The notes beneath the pieces were generated by a model. It saw only the letters and a list, made by a program, of their open reading frames with translations. It was not told where the DNA came from and did no database searches. A stretch of 27,601 nt of DNA, taken from an uncultured Clostridia bacterium. Lineage in GTDB: Bacteria; Bacillota; Clostridia; Christensenellales; UBA1242. The translations under genes were made by a program, and so were the position numbers. The stretch is taken from NCBI GenBank assembly GCA_948434855.1, contig CAOJFR010000014.1:1-27601 (forward strand), given 5' to 3'. Below are positions 6,628 to 13,882 of this stretch, piece by piece. Every line of letters begins with the position of its first letter. Within the stretch, counting starts at the first letter, position 1.

Positions 6628-8460
6628 TTATTTTACAATTACGCCACCATTTAGTTCAACTTTTTGAGTTAAGATGATTTGGTTTGCGATTTGTGCTGAC
6701 ATTACAACCTTTAATTCTTTATAGTCAAACTTTAATGTGTGGTTCCAACCAGTTGTTTCATTGTTTTCGTTGCCTGAAACGATTGCTGCAACAAACATTA
6801 AGCTTTCTACATCTCTGTTGCTTCTTAGTCTTACATTTCCTGTGAGCTTAACTGCATATGCAATGTCTTCACCTTCATATTTCATCCAACCATATGTGAA
6901 GTCTTCTGAGAAGATGATTTCTGTGTATAGAAGTTGTGAACCAACTCCGTATGCTTTTAATACATTTACTTCTGAATCTAAGATTGTGTCTGCGATTGTG
7001 ATGTAAATTTCACCTTCATGAACAATTCCTTCATTGTCATAGTCTGCGTTTGATACGGTGTAGATTGCTCCAGCATATAAGCCATCCATATCAACGTTTG
7101 CGTGAACTGTTACTTTTGAAATGTTTGTTTTGTTTTCTGCATTATCTGCTCTTACTGTTGCAACAATTCCTGCGATGATATTGAATTTTTCATTGTCTAA
7201 TTGAGTTACGCCAGATGTGTTGAATCTGTCTGCTTCTGTTTGTGAAACATTAAGATTTACTGTTGTGTTTGATATGTTTGCACTTGTTGCAAAACCTGCA
7301 ACACCTGCAATGTATAGTCTGTTTGAAACTGAAACTGTGTTTGGTTTTGAAACTGCTTCTACATTAACATTTGCCTCTACATTATTTATTGTTGAGTTTG
7401 CCATGTAGCCAGTTACACCACCAAGATAGTAGTTTCTGTTATCGCTATCTGCGAGAATGTTTACACTTACTTTTGAGTCAGCATATGTTGTGTTTATCAT
7501 TGCACCAAGCACGCCACCAAGTGTGTTTGCACCTTGTGCTTTGCTTTCTGCATAAATTGAATATGCATCTGCATGAATGTTTGCTGAAACATTTGCACTG
7601 ATTTTTGAATCTTTTGCTGTTGCTGCAAGTGCACCGATTGTTACCTCTTTTGGGAATGCATTTAATTTATCTGCTGCATTGAGGTTGCCATATCTGAGCT
7701 CTGTGTATACTTCTTTATCTATTGTGATTTCTATGCCAACATATGAAATGTTTGAAATGGTTGCTCCAACTACATTTCCAAATACACCAATGTGGAATGT
7801 TGCATAGCCTTCATTTACATAAGCATAATTTGCAAGGTTGTCTTTTGTTAAGCCGATTGTTATGTTTTTGATAACGTGACCATCACCATCAATTGTTCCG
7901 ATGAATGCTGTGTCTTTGTTGAATAGTGGAATATAGTCTTCTTTAGCAAAGTCTATATCTGTTAAAAGCTTAAAGTTATATGGCTCTTGTCCTACAACTT
8001 CGTATACCGGATTGCCATCTTCATCTAATTGGTCTACCATTACTGCCTTTCCATCTTCGTCTAACACACCAACTTTGATTGGTTCACCATTTTCATTTAA
8101 TACAACATTTCCTTCTTCATCAACTTTGTCAACAAGAAGTGGAATTTGTTTAACTTTCTTTACATCTCTAAGTTTGTCACCATAAGCTGCAAGGAATTTT
8201 GTGTAGGTTTCTACATCATATATATAGTATGGATTTTCTTTGCTTCCCTTATCTTCGCCTTCGTTTATGCTTGGATCAAAACTTGGTTTTTCTGGTTTTG
8301 GATCTGATGGGTTGCTAACATTTCCACCAACATTTGATGAATTGTTTGAATTGTTTTTGTAACTTTTGATACCAATTACGTCAACAATTGAAAATACTGC
8401 AAGCAAAACAACTAGTGCTGTACTGCATATAACTGATAAAATTAAATTCCTCTTTTTCAT
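6628..8460 (-). CDS. Surface protein with GLUG-type repeats, membrane anchored
   Basis: A 610-aa protein from the ATG at 8460 (GGGAG site 9 nt upstream); an in-frame ATG 3 codons upstream directly touches that site. Residues 1-28 are a signal-anchor helix, followed by a low-complexity Asn/Ser/Gly/Pro linker (35-75). ENPYYIYDVETYTKF (76-90) and YNFKLLTDIDF (161-171), then FIGTIDGDGHVIKNITIG (187-203), are the classical opening of bacterial GLUG/beta-helix adhesin-type domains. Repeats of the form G-G-V-x-G...I-x-N follow around 224-242, 315-335, 347-366 and 386-404. Between the two opening elements sits an insert with four DEDG-like units (114-150). It is likely extracellular and perhaps adhesive, but no ligand can be named. 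It is monocistronic, with a perfect consensus promoter and a strong terminator, so probably highly expressed. Confidence 0.85.
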   Translation of the reverse strand: MKKRNLILSVICSTALVVLLAVFSIVDVIGIKSYKNNSNNSSNVGGNVSNPSDPKPEKPSFDPSINEGEDKGSKENPYYIYDVETYTKFLAAYGDKLRDVKKVKQIPLLVDKVDEEGNVVLNENGEPIKVGVLDEDGKAVMVDQLDEDGNPVYEVVGQEPYNFKLLTDIDFAKEDYIPLFNKDTAFIGTIDGDGHVIKNITIGLTKDNLANYAYVNEGYATFHIGVFGNVVGATISNISYVGIEITIDKEVYTELRYGNLNAADKLNAFPKEVTIGALAATAKDSKISANVSANIHADAYSIYAESKAQGANTLGGVLGAMINTTYADSKVSVNILADSDNRNYYLGGVTGYMANSTINNVEANVNVEAVSKPNTVSVSNRLYIAGVAGFATSANISNTTVNLNVSQTEADRFNTSGVTQLDNEKFNIIAGIVATVRADNAENKTNISKVTVHANVDMDGLYAGAIYTVSNADYDNEGIVHEGEIYITIADTILDSEVNVLKAYGVGSQLLYTEIIFSEDFTYGWMKYEGEDIAYAVKLTGNVRLRSNRDVESLMFVAAIVSGNENNETTGWNHTLKFDYKELKVVMSAQIANQIILTQKVELNGGVIVK

Positions 8461-8493
8461 ATTAATCATCTCCCTTTATTTATGATTAAAAGA

Positions 8494-8522
8494 ATTATAG
8501 CACTTTATGAATAAAATGTCAA
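8494..8522 (-). promoter_or_regulatory. Perfect consensus sigma-A promoter of the GLUG-repeat protein
   Basis: The minus strand reads TTGACA (8517-8522), exactly 17 nt ending in TGC, then TATAAT (8494-8499). Both hexamers match the consensus fully and the -10 is extended. The leader to the ATG at 8460 is about 28 nt. Confidence 0.88.
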
Positions 8523-8544
8523 TACCCGTCTGTAATTTTTTTTC

Positions 8545-8583
8545 AAAAAAAGGCTTAAATCCTGAAAAACACAGCATTTAGCC
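8545..8583 (-). terminator. Orphan intrinsic terminator upstream of the GLUG gene promoter
   Basis: On the minus strand GGCTAAAT (8583-8576) pairs with ATTTAAGCC (8560-8552) with one bulged A. The stem continues inward, after one mismatch, with CTG/CAG. Seven T follow (8551-8545). The terminator of the preceding protein gene lies 130 nt further upstream, so this one must serve another transcript. Confidence 0.65.
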
Positions 8584-8613
8584 CCATAAAATAATTATAA
8601 AAATATAACACTT
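8545..8613 (-). ncRNA. Candidate small RNA or terminated leader (about 69 nt)
   Basis: A near-consensus promoter (8620-8648) predicts a start near 8613, and an intrinsic terminator ends at 8545. The interval holds no convincing gene. The predicted RNA has about 30 nt of A/U-rich single strand followed by the terminator hairpin. One 10-codon frame, ATG at 8589 to TAA in the right arm of the hairpin, lacks a ribosome-binding site. Alternatives are an attenuated leader that reads through into the GLUG protein gene under some condition, or a roadblock insulating the promoter just downstream. There is no resemblance to a known riboswitch or to 6S, SRP or T-box RNA. Confidence 0.4.
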
Positions 8614-8619
8614 GCTTAT

Positions 8620-8648
8620 ATTATATCATAACTATTTTTATTTTTCAA
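8620..8648 (-). promoter_or_regulatory. Strong promoter with no protein gene directly downstream
   Basis: The minus strand reads TTGAAA (8643-8648), exactly 17 nt ending in TGA (extended -10), then TATAAT (8620-8625). It drives the 69-nt candidate RNA at 8545-8613. Confidence 0.7.
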
Positions 8649-8715
8649 GCAAAATGCGTTATTTTGGTAATATTTTGGTCGTTTTTTACTATTTATATTA
8701 GATGCTTATTTGCAC

Positions 8716-8739
8716 AAAAAAATGCACCTTTTGGTGCAT
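8716..8739 (-). terminator. Rho-independent terminator of the pyk-lipoprotein unit
   Basis: On the minus strand ATGCACC (8739-8733), AAAA loop and GGTGCAT (8728-8722) are followed by six T. It lies 20 nt after the lipoprotein stop codon. Confidence 0.88.
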
Positions 8740-8759
8740 TTTTATTAAATTTTTAAGTT

Positions 8760-9869
8760 TTAAAGTGTTTCTGTGAAGTTTATTGGTATTGAAAGTGAAT
8801 ATGATGTTCCTGAAACAGTGTTTAGATTTGTCCAGAATGTTAACGAAAAGTTAATTCCTCCCACCTTTTTTACCAATATCTGTGAATTGAACTTGTCATA
8901 AATTATGCAATTTTCATTGTTACTTTTAACTTCTAGGCTATATTTGCCTGAATCCGCATTTATGACCACACCATCACTGCTAACTAAAAATAATTTAAAG
9001 CCTATTGTGTAATACTCTTCACCATTAACTGTTGTGAACTCTATCCCATCACTATTTGAGCTTATGTTTAATGGGTCTTTTGGAGTTTCTTTAATGAAAT
9101 GGTCTACGCCATCTAGCTCTAAATATCCATGACTAATTAATGGAATCACGCTGAAATTTACTTTTAACTCTTTATTTTTAAACTTATTATTATTTGCAGC
9201 ATCTAGCAAAGCTACCGTAACACTTGCACTCTCTGGCTTATTTTTTAATGTGTTTATAAGAAGCCTATTTGAATTTTTTACGCTTATAACAGTTTCATCT
9301 GAGCTTTTTACTAGAAACTTAAATTCACTATCTTTAACTTCTCTTACGTTAGTTTTTCCGTCTGCAGTTTTAAACTCACCAAAAATATGAATGTTATATG
9401 AGCTGTTTGCTGAAATTGCCTCACTATATTCATTTATTCTTTCGTCTTCACTATTTAAAAAGAATATGTCTATTGGATATTCTTTTAAGCGAATTATGCA
9501 CACATCTTTATAATCATTAACCGAAATTTGAACGGTGATTGGTTCAAAGTCTGAGTTTCTGACATAGATTTTGCCGTTTTCTAGATTGAAATTTTTTCTG
9601 TTTTCATCAGTATTTCCGCTTCTGAGCACCTGATAGACTGGCTTATAACCCGTCCATGTTGACGGATTTACTTTAAACTTTAGTTCTGCTTCAATCCCTA
9701 CATCTACCTCAAACACTGCGTTGCCTGTTTCTTCATCATATATTGAAGACTCAAAGAACACACCCTTTGCCTCATTTGAAGGCGTTGCTCCACACGCTGT
9801 GAAAACTAGCCCTAATGGTAGGACCAGAACTAAAAGCATTATTAAACAATACTTTTTTAATTTTTCCAC
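8760..9869 (-). CDS. Lipoprotein of unknown function, downstream of pyruvate kinase
   Basis: A 369-aa protein starting with GTG at 9869, 6 nt after an AGGAG ribosome-binding site; no ATG fits. Residues 1-25 are a lipoprotein signal peptide (two Lys, a long Leu/Val stretch, then FTAC with the acylated Cys at 26). The mature part looks all-beta and has a Big-like flavour: VKSSDETVISVKNSNRLLI followed later by ASVTVALLD, and a second possible sandwich near the C-terminus. No catalytic motif is visible. It lies only 15 nt after pyk and before a strong terminator, so it is almost surely in the same transcript as a glycolytic enzyme, without an obvious functional reason. Confidence 0.8.
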   Translation of the reverse strand: MEKLKKYCLIMLLVLVLPLGLVFTACGATPSNEAKGVFFESSIYDEETGNAVFEVDVGIEAELKFKVNPSTWTGYKPVYQVLRSGNTDENRKNFNLENGKIYVRNSDFEPITVQISVNDYKDVCIIRLKEYPIDIFFLNSEDERINEYSEAISANSSYNIHIFGEFKTADGKTNVREVKDSEFKFLVKSSDETVISVKNSNRLLINTLKNKPESASVTVALLDAANNNKFKNKELKVNFSVIPLISHGYLELDGVDHFIKETPKDPLNISSNSDGIEFTTVNGEEYYTIGFKLFLVSSDGVVINADSGKYSLEVKSNNENCIIYDKFNSQILVKKVGGINFSLTFWTNLNTVSGTSYSLSIPINFTETL

Positions 9870-9884
9870 AACTTTCTCCTTTGA

Positions 9885-11288
9885 TTAATCTATTTCTGAA
9901 ACAACTAGCATATTTGAACCTGTGACATTTGTTACTATTCCGGCGGTTTGAATTACTACATCGCCCTTCTTTACATAGCCACACTCTTTTGCTCTGACTC
10001 TGGCAGATTTTAAAAGCTCGTCTGTGTTATAGTATGTTTTATCTAAAACTGGCTGTATTCCCCAAAGCATTGCAAGTTTATAGTATACCTCTATGTTTGG
10101 TGTGAGAGCAATTATTTTGCACTCTGGACGGAACCTGCTTATGCTTTCGGCTGATTTTCCGGATGTTGTTGTGACTAAGATTGCATTTACCTTTAAGCTT
10201 CTTGAAAGCTCGCAGGCTGCATAACCTATTCCTGTGGTGACATCTTTTGAATTTACAACCTTCATAAACTCTATTGGTTTTATTGTGCTCTCTGTTTCAT
10301 TGGCTATTTTTTGCATGGTTGAAACTGCAAGCACTGGGTGCTTTCCTGCACTGGTTTCTCCTGAAAGCATTATGGCAGATGTTCCATCATATATTGCATT
10401 TGCTATATCGGAAATTTCTGCCCTTGTTGGTCTGGTGTTTGTTACCATTGACTCTAACATTTGTGTGGCCGTGATTGTGAGCTTGCCCATTTCGTTTGAT
10501 TTTTCTATAAGCTGTTTTTGAATTGCAGGAAGCTTTTCAAACGGAACCTCTACGCCCATGTCTCCCCTTGCAACCATTACGCCATCTGATGCCGCAATTA
10601 TTTCATTCATTTTTTCAACGCCTTTGGCTGACTCTATTTTTGAAATGATGAATGCATTTTTATTGCCTGCTTTTGCCAAAAATTCTCGCACTTCTTCAAC
10701 ATCTTTTGCTGAGTTTACAAAAGATATTGAATAGCAGTCTACACCCTCTTTTACGCCAAAGAGAAGGTCTGCTTTATCAGTTTCACTGAGATATTCCATA
10801 TTAAGCTCTACGCTTGGAATGTTGATTGATTTGTTGTTTGAAAGCTCGCCCCCAACTTCAACCACTGTGATGACATTTTTTGCTTTGCTTATTACTTTTA
10901 AGCCAATTAAACCATCATTTAACAGTATTTTTGTGCCACTTTTTACAATTTCTGGAAGTTTTTTATAGGTTACTGAAACAATGGTTTCATCACCGACAAC
11001 ATCTTCGTTTGTGAGTGCAAAGTTTTGACCTTCTTTTAAAAAGATTTTGCCGTTTTTGAATTGCTTTATTCTTATTTCTGGACCCTTTGTGTCTAGCATT
11101 ATTGCCACTGGAAGCCCAAGCTCAAACCTTGCTTGTTTTATTAAATTCATGTGTGCTCTGTGAGATTCATGTGTGCCGTGACTCATATTGAACCTTGCTG
11201 TGTCCATTCCAGCGAGCATCATTTGTTTGATTGTTTCATAGTCACTGCATGATGGACCCATGGTGCATACTATTTTTGTTTTATTCAT
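9885..11288 (-). CDS. pyk: Pyruvate kinase
   Basis: Catalyses phosphoenolpyruvate + ADP to pyruvate + ATP, the last step of glycolysis, in the cytoplasm. The 467 residues cover the usual A, B and C domains: KIVCTMGPS at the start, ARFNMSHG (31-38) for phosphate and metal binding, MLDTKGPEIR before the B domain, SFVNSAKDV, the MVARGDMGVEVP loop, TATQMLESM, and the family signature TRAEISDIANAIYDGTSAIMLSGET. It lacks the extra C-terminal PEP-utiliser-like domain of Bacillus pyruvate kinases, as do many clostridial and proteobacterial enzymes. A GGGGGA ribosome-binding site precedes the ATG. It heads a two-gene unit with a lipoprotein. Confidence 0.97.
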   Translation of the reverse strand: MNKTKIVCTMGPSCSDYETIKQMMLAGMDTARFNMSHGTHESHRAHMNLIKQARFELGLPVAIMLDTKGPEIRIKQFKNGKIFLKEGQNFALTNEDVVGDETIVSVTYKKLPEIVKSGTKILLNDGLIGLKVISKAKNVITVVEVGGELSNNKSINIPSVELNMEYLSETDKADLLFGVKEGVDCYSISFVNSAKDVEEVREFLAKAGNKNAFIISKIESAKGVEKMNEIIAASDGVMVARGDMGVEVPFEKLPAIQKQLIEKSNEMGKLTITATQMLESMVTNTRPTRAEISDIANAIYDGTSAIMLSGETSAGKHPVLAVSTMQKIANETESTIKPIEFMKVVNSKDVTTGIGYAACELSRSLKVNAILVTTTSGKSAESISRFRPECKIIALTPNIEVYYKLAMLWGIQPVLDKTYYNTDELLKSARVRAKECGYVKKGDVVIQTAGIVTNVTGSNMLVVSEID

Positions 11289-11334
11289 ATTTCCCCCGAT
11301 TTCCTAGTATATATATTTTTACTTATACATATAT

Positions 11335-11362
11335 ATTATATTATAAATAAAACAAAATGCAA
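11335..11362 (-). promoter_or_regulatory. Probable pyk promoter
   Basis: On the minus strand TATAAT at 11335-11340 overlaps a second copy at 11340-11345. The best -35 is TTGCAT (11357-11362) with a 16 nt spacer, a weak match. The leader is about 40 nt. Confidence 0.45.
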
Positions 11363-11364
11363 AC

Positions 11365-11391
11365 AAAAATAAAAGGTTATATTAACCTTTT
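11365..11391 (-). terminator. Terminator of the M23 protein gene
   Basis: On the minus strand AAAAGGTTA pairs with TAACCTTTT (11383-11391 with 11371-11379) around a 3-nt loop, and ATTTTT follows. It overlaps the stop codon. The stem is symmetric, so it might also act on the other strand. Confidence 0.75.
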
Positions 11392-12043
11392 ATTTGTCGC
11401 TTGAAAAATAATCATTTGGGTCTACCAAAACATTGTCTTTTAAAACTTCTAGGTGAAGATGAACACCGTCAGCTTTTTCTGAAAGCATTGTGGTGACACT
11501 TCCTATAACTTTGCCCTTTTCTACCTTGTCTCCTTCATGAACCTTAACGTCTGTTGATAAGCCCTTATATACCACTGTTAAATTGTCTGAAATTTTTAGA
11601 TATATTACTGTGCCGTTCATCATTGAGTTTTCTACCTTTACAACGGTTCCGCTATAAACGGCTTTAACTTGTTGCTTTTCTGCACAGGCAAAGTCTATTC
11701 CTTGATGTGTGCACCACATCTGTGTTGTTTTGTCATAAATTAATATGTTTTCTGCATAATCTTTTGAGATTTTTGCACCTTCAAATGGTAAATCTAATAT
11801 TATGACTTCTGTTCCACCTGTTGGCTTGTCATCATCTGGCTTGTTGTTGTCTTTGTCATCATTCACATTTCCTCCCTCTATTCCTGGAGTGGTGTTTGCT
11901 GGAATGTCTTTATTGCTGGCACTTATCGCTGAGTATGCTGAAATTGCAATTATTCCAAGCACAAGCGCTGTGCACATTGTTACCGTGATTGGATATATAT
12001 TGCGTTTAAAAAAATGTTTTGCTTTGAGTAAAAAAGTTTTCAT
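11390..12043 (-). CDS. LytM/M23-family envelope protein, SpoIIQ-like
   Basis: A 217-aa bitopic protein: short basic N-terminus, one membrane helix (about 16-40), an Asp/Asn/Pro/Gly-rich linker (45-78), then a LytM domain (about 90-212). The zinc motif HQGID (H113, D117) and the HLH motif (H195, H197) are present. The second catalytic His normally found in the YxHL strand is replaced: the text reads YKGLS (159-163). Known SpoIIQ proteins show the same topology and a similar Y-x-x-L-S, so a role as a forespore channel/scaffold protein in sporulation is possible; a weak or regulatory endopeptidase role is the alternative. The ribosome-binding site is GGGGGA. It is monocistronic, between two terminators. 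Confidence 0.8.
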   Translation of the reverse strand: MKTFLLKAKHFFKRNIYPITVTMCTALVLGIIAISAYSAISASNKDIPANTTPGIEGGNVNDDKDNNKPDDDKPTGGTEVIILDLPFEGAKISKDYAENILIYDKTTQMWCTHQGIDFACAEKQQVKAVYSGTVVKVENSMMNGTVIYLKISDNLTVVYKGLSTDVKVHEGDKVEKGKVIGSVTTMLSEKADGVHLHLEVLKDNVLVDPNDYFSSDK

Positions 12044-12061
12044 AAATCCCCCTGTTACTCA

Positions 12062-12082
12062 AAATCTTTAACAAATCTTTAA
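12062..12082. repeat. Tandem 10-bp direct repeat with 11-bp period upstream of the M23 gene
   Basis: AAATCTTTAA occurs at 12062-12071 and again at 12073-12082, one helical turn apart, 20-40 bp upstream of the M23 start codon where its promoter should lie. A two-site operator for a regulator is possible; a TTAACA-N5-TTAATT reading recalls a Pho-type direct repeat but is incomplete. Confidence 0.35.
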
Positions 12083-12091
12083 TTTTTATTC

Positions 12092-12120
12092 AAAAAAAAG
12101 AAAAGTTATTCAGCTTTTCT
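12092..12120 (-). terminator. Terminator of the UPF0104-type membrane protein gene
   Basis: On the minus strand AGAAAAG (12120-12114) pairs with CTTTTCT (12105-12099) around an 8-nt loop, and a T run follows down to 12092. It overlaps the last codons of the gene. Confidence 0.7.
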
Positions 12121-13818
12121 TTCTTTTATTTTTTTAGGTTCTTTTAAATCCTTTGATTTTTTTGATTTTATTAGGTTTGCAAATATTCTTGTAAGCTCGT
12201 GCCCAAAACCATGAATGATGATTAAATAATATGTTAAAAACCTCCATGCCAAAAGTGCCCAGCCCATGTTGTTTCCAAGACCCATGCCAAATAGCAATAT
12301 GAACGAGATTTCCATTAAACCCGTTCCACCTGGAAGCGGAATATAGCAACTTGCCATTGAACACAAATAATATTTAACTATGCACATGAAGAAAAACATA
12401 TATATGCTTGAGCCAAGACTATCTGTGAACGCCATGGCAACAAAAAACGCCAGCGAGCCATAACTTATGCACTCTAACACACTATAGAAAATTAACTGAA
12501 GAAGTATCTTTTTATGCTTCCAAAGATAGCTCATTGAAAACTTATATTCTGCAACTTGGTTCATTACCTTTTTATAAGTTGTTCTATAATCTTTCACAAG
12601 TTTCATTTTATAGCCAAGTCTGAGCACACCACTAATTAGCGTTCTTGTAACAAGGGTTCCACTTGATATTAAAAAGATGAATAGCGCCATGATGACTGTG
12701 ATTATTAAACCGATTACACCAACAATTTCTAAAAGCAATATTAATATGTCATTTAATATTGAAGTTTTTGGAATAAATGGCAAACCGAACACAAAAAACA
12801 CTAACGCTAACAGTGCATTTACGCCACTATTTATCATCATCTTTAAAATTGGTATGCTAGTTGAAACTCCTGCACCAATTCCATTTTCTGTGAGCCTTAA
12901 GATTTGCATGGCTTGACCACCAACTGCAAATGGCGTAATGTTATCATAATATTTTCCAACTATTGCAGCGTCATAGGCAATCTTCCAACTCTTTCGTCCA
13001 GAAAGATTTTTAATGAGAACCCTATACATGAGCACCTGAATTAAGATGAACACAATATACATAATGAGCCCACCAAAAAGCCACCACATTTTTTCGCCCT
13101 GCTGATTAAATATGCTGACTATATTTGTGTCATCTAGGCTGTTAAACAAACTTCTTACAATGAAAAACATTAATACTAAGTTGATAAGAAGCATGAATAT
13201 GTTTATGATTGTGCTCTTTTTTCTCTTTTTTGGGTTTTTGAGCTCATAGACATTCTTCATCTTTTCATTGATGATTTCTTCTGAAATTCCAAGCTCTTCA
13301 ATGGTTTCTTTTTCTATTGTGTTTGTTTGAAGTTGAATGTCTGGAGCGGTTTCTGTTTGCTCCTCTTTGGTTTCTTTGTTATTTGGTTCTTTTGACGCAA
13401 GTTGTGCGTCTTTTGAAACTTTTGGGTCTTCTTCTTTGTTTGGTTCTTTTGCAGGGATTTGATTGTTTTTTGAGGCTTCTATTGCTTCTTCTTTATTTAA
13501 ACCCTTTTCTGGGGTTTGGTTAGCTTCTTTGGTTTCTTCTTTGCTTGAATTTTTTAATTCAGGCTTAGTGGTCTTTTTTGTTTTTGAGGAATTTTTTGCT
13601 TTTCTTTCTGCTTTTGAGTTTAGTTCTGTTTTTAATTCTTTGCCACTTTCTTCTTTGCCACTTTCCTCTTTGCCGTTTTCCCCTTTTACGTTTTCATTTA
13701 TGTTATTTGATTGAACCTGCTCTTCTTGTGAAGGAACTGATAAATTTTGCTCATGAGAAAACTCGGCTGTTTGTTTAGCCTTTGTTTTTTTAGATGAATT
13801 TGCACTATCCTTCACCAT
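12106..13818 (-). CDS. UPF0104 / LPG-synthase-type transmembrane (flippase-like) protein with a long charged N-terminal extension
   Basis: A 570-aa protein. Residues about 205-550 form the multi-pass domain shared with the MprF flippase part. Diagnostic segments are GKYYDNITPFAVGGQAMQI (288-306), the helix pair after GAGVSTSIPILK, and SCYIPLPGGTGLMEISF (490-506). Family members move or bind lipids at the membrane; there is no C-terminal lysyl-transferase domain, so lysyl-PG synthesis itself is not supported. Residues 1-198 are almost entirely Lys, Glu, Asn, Ser, Thr and Gln with near-repeats (GKEESGKEESGKE; KEPNKEE...SKEPNNKE) and should be a disordered cytoplasmic tail. No ribosome-binding site precedes the ATG at 13818; a promoter ends 8 nt before it. 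An internal ATG at codon 187 also lacks one, so I keep the long form. Confidence 0.83.
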   Translation of the reverse strand: MVKDSANSSKKTKAKQTAEFSHEQNLSVPSQEEQVQSNNINENVKGENGKEESGKEESGKELKTELNSKAERKAKNSSKTKKTTKPELKNSSKEETKEANQTPEKGLNKEEAIEASKNNQIPAKEPNKEEDPKVSKDAQLASKEPNNKETKEEQTETAPDIQLQTNTIEKETIEELGISEEIINEKMKNVYELKNPKKRKKSTIINIFMLLINLVLMFFIVRSLFNSLDDTNIVSIFNQQGEKMWWLFGGLIMYIVFILIQVLMYRVLIKNLSGRKSWKIAYDAAIVGKYYDNITPFAVGGQAMQILRLTENGIGAGVSTSIPILKMMINSGVNALLALVFFVFGLPFIPKTSILNDILILLLEIVGVIGLIITVIMALFIFLISSGTLVTRTLISGVLRLGYKMKLVKDYRTTYKKVMNQVAEYKFSMSYLWKHKKILLQLIFYSVLECISYGSLAFFVAMAFTDSLGSSIYMFFFMCIVKYYLCSMASCYIPLPGGTGLMEISFILLFGMGLGNNMGWALLAWRFLTYYLIIIHGFGHELTRIFANLIKSKKSKDLKEPKKIKERKAE

Positions 13819-13826
13819 ACGTTTTT

Positions 13827-13855
13827 ATTTTACTTGTTAACGCAAAAAAACACAA
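13827..13855 (-). promoter_or_regulatory. Promoter giving a near-leaderless message for the UPF0104-type gene
   Basis: The minus strand reads TTGTGT (13850-13855), exactly 17 nt, TAAAAT (13827-13832). The predicted start is at about 13820, 2 nt before the ATG. The -35 is weak (TTG plus mismatches). Confidence 0.5.
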
Positions 13856-13880
13856 GAAAAAAAGCCAATATTTTGGCTTT
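13855..13880 (-). terminator. Terminator of the parvulin-like lipoprotein gene
   Basis: On the minus strand AGCCAA, AATA loop and TTGGCT (13878-13863) lie inside longer A/T arms, with a run of T following. It starts within 5 nt of the stop codon. Confidence 0.82.
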
Positions 13881-13882
13881 TT

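Noticed and set aside
10234..10521. Plus-strand open frame of 95 codons inside pyk
   Set aside because: It is antisense to the highly conserved pyruvate kinase signature region and has no independent coding evidence.
12068..12084. Pho-type box (TTAACA-N5-TTAATT)
   Set aside because: Only one repeat is exact and the second deviates; no further copies upstream. Kept only as a direct repeat.
13317..13778. Several plus-strand Leu/Phe-rich frames opposite the charged tail of the UPF0104-type gene
   Set aside because: They are the expected antisense products of Lys/Glu repeats; the minus-strand frame is continuous with a recognised domain.
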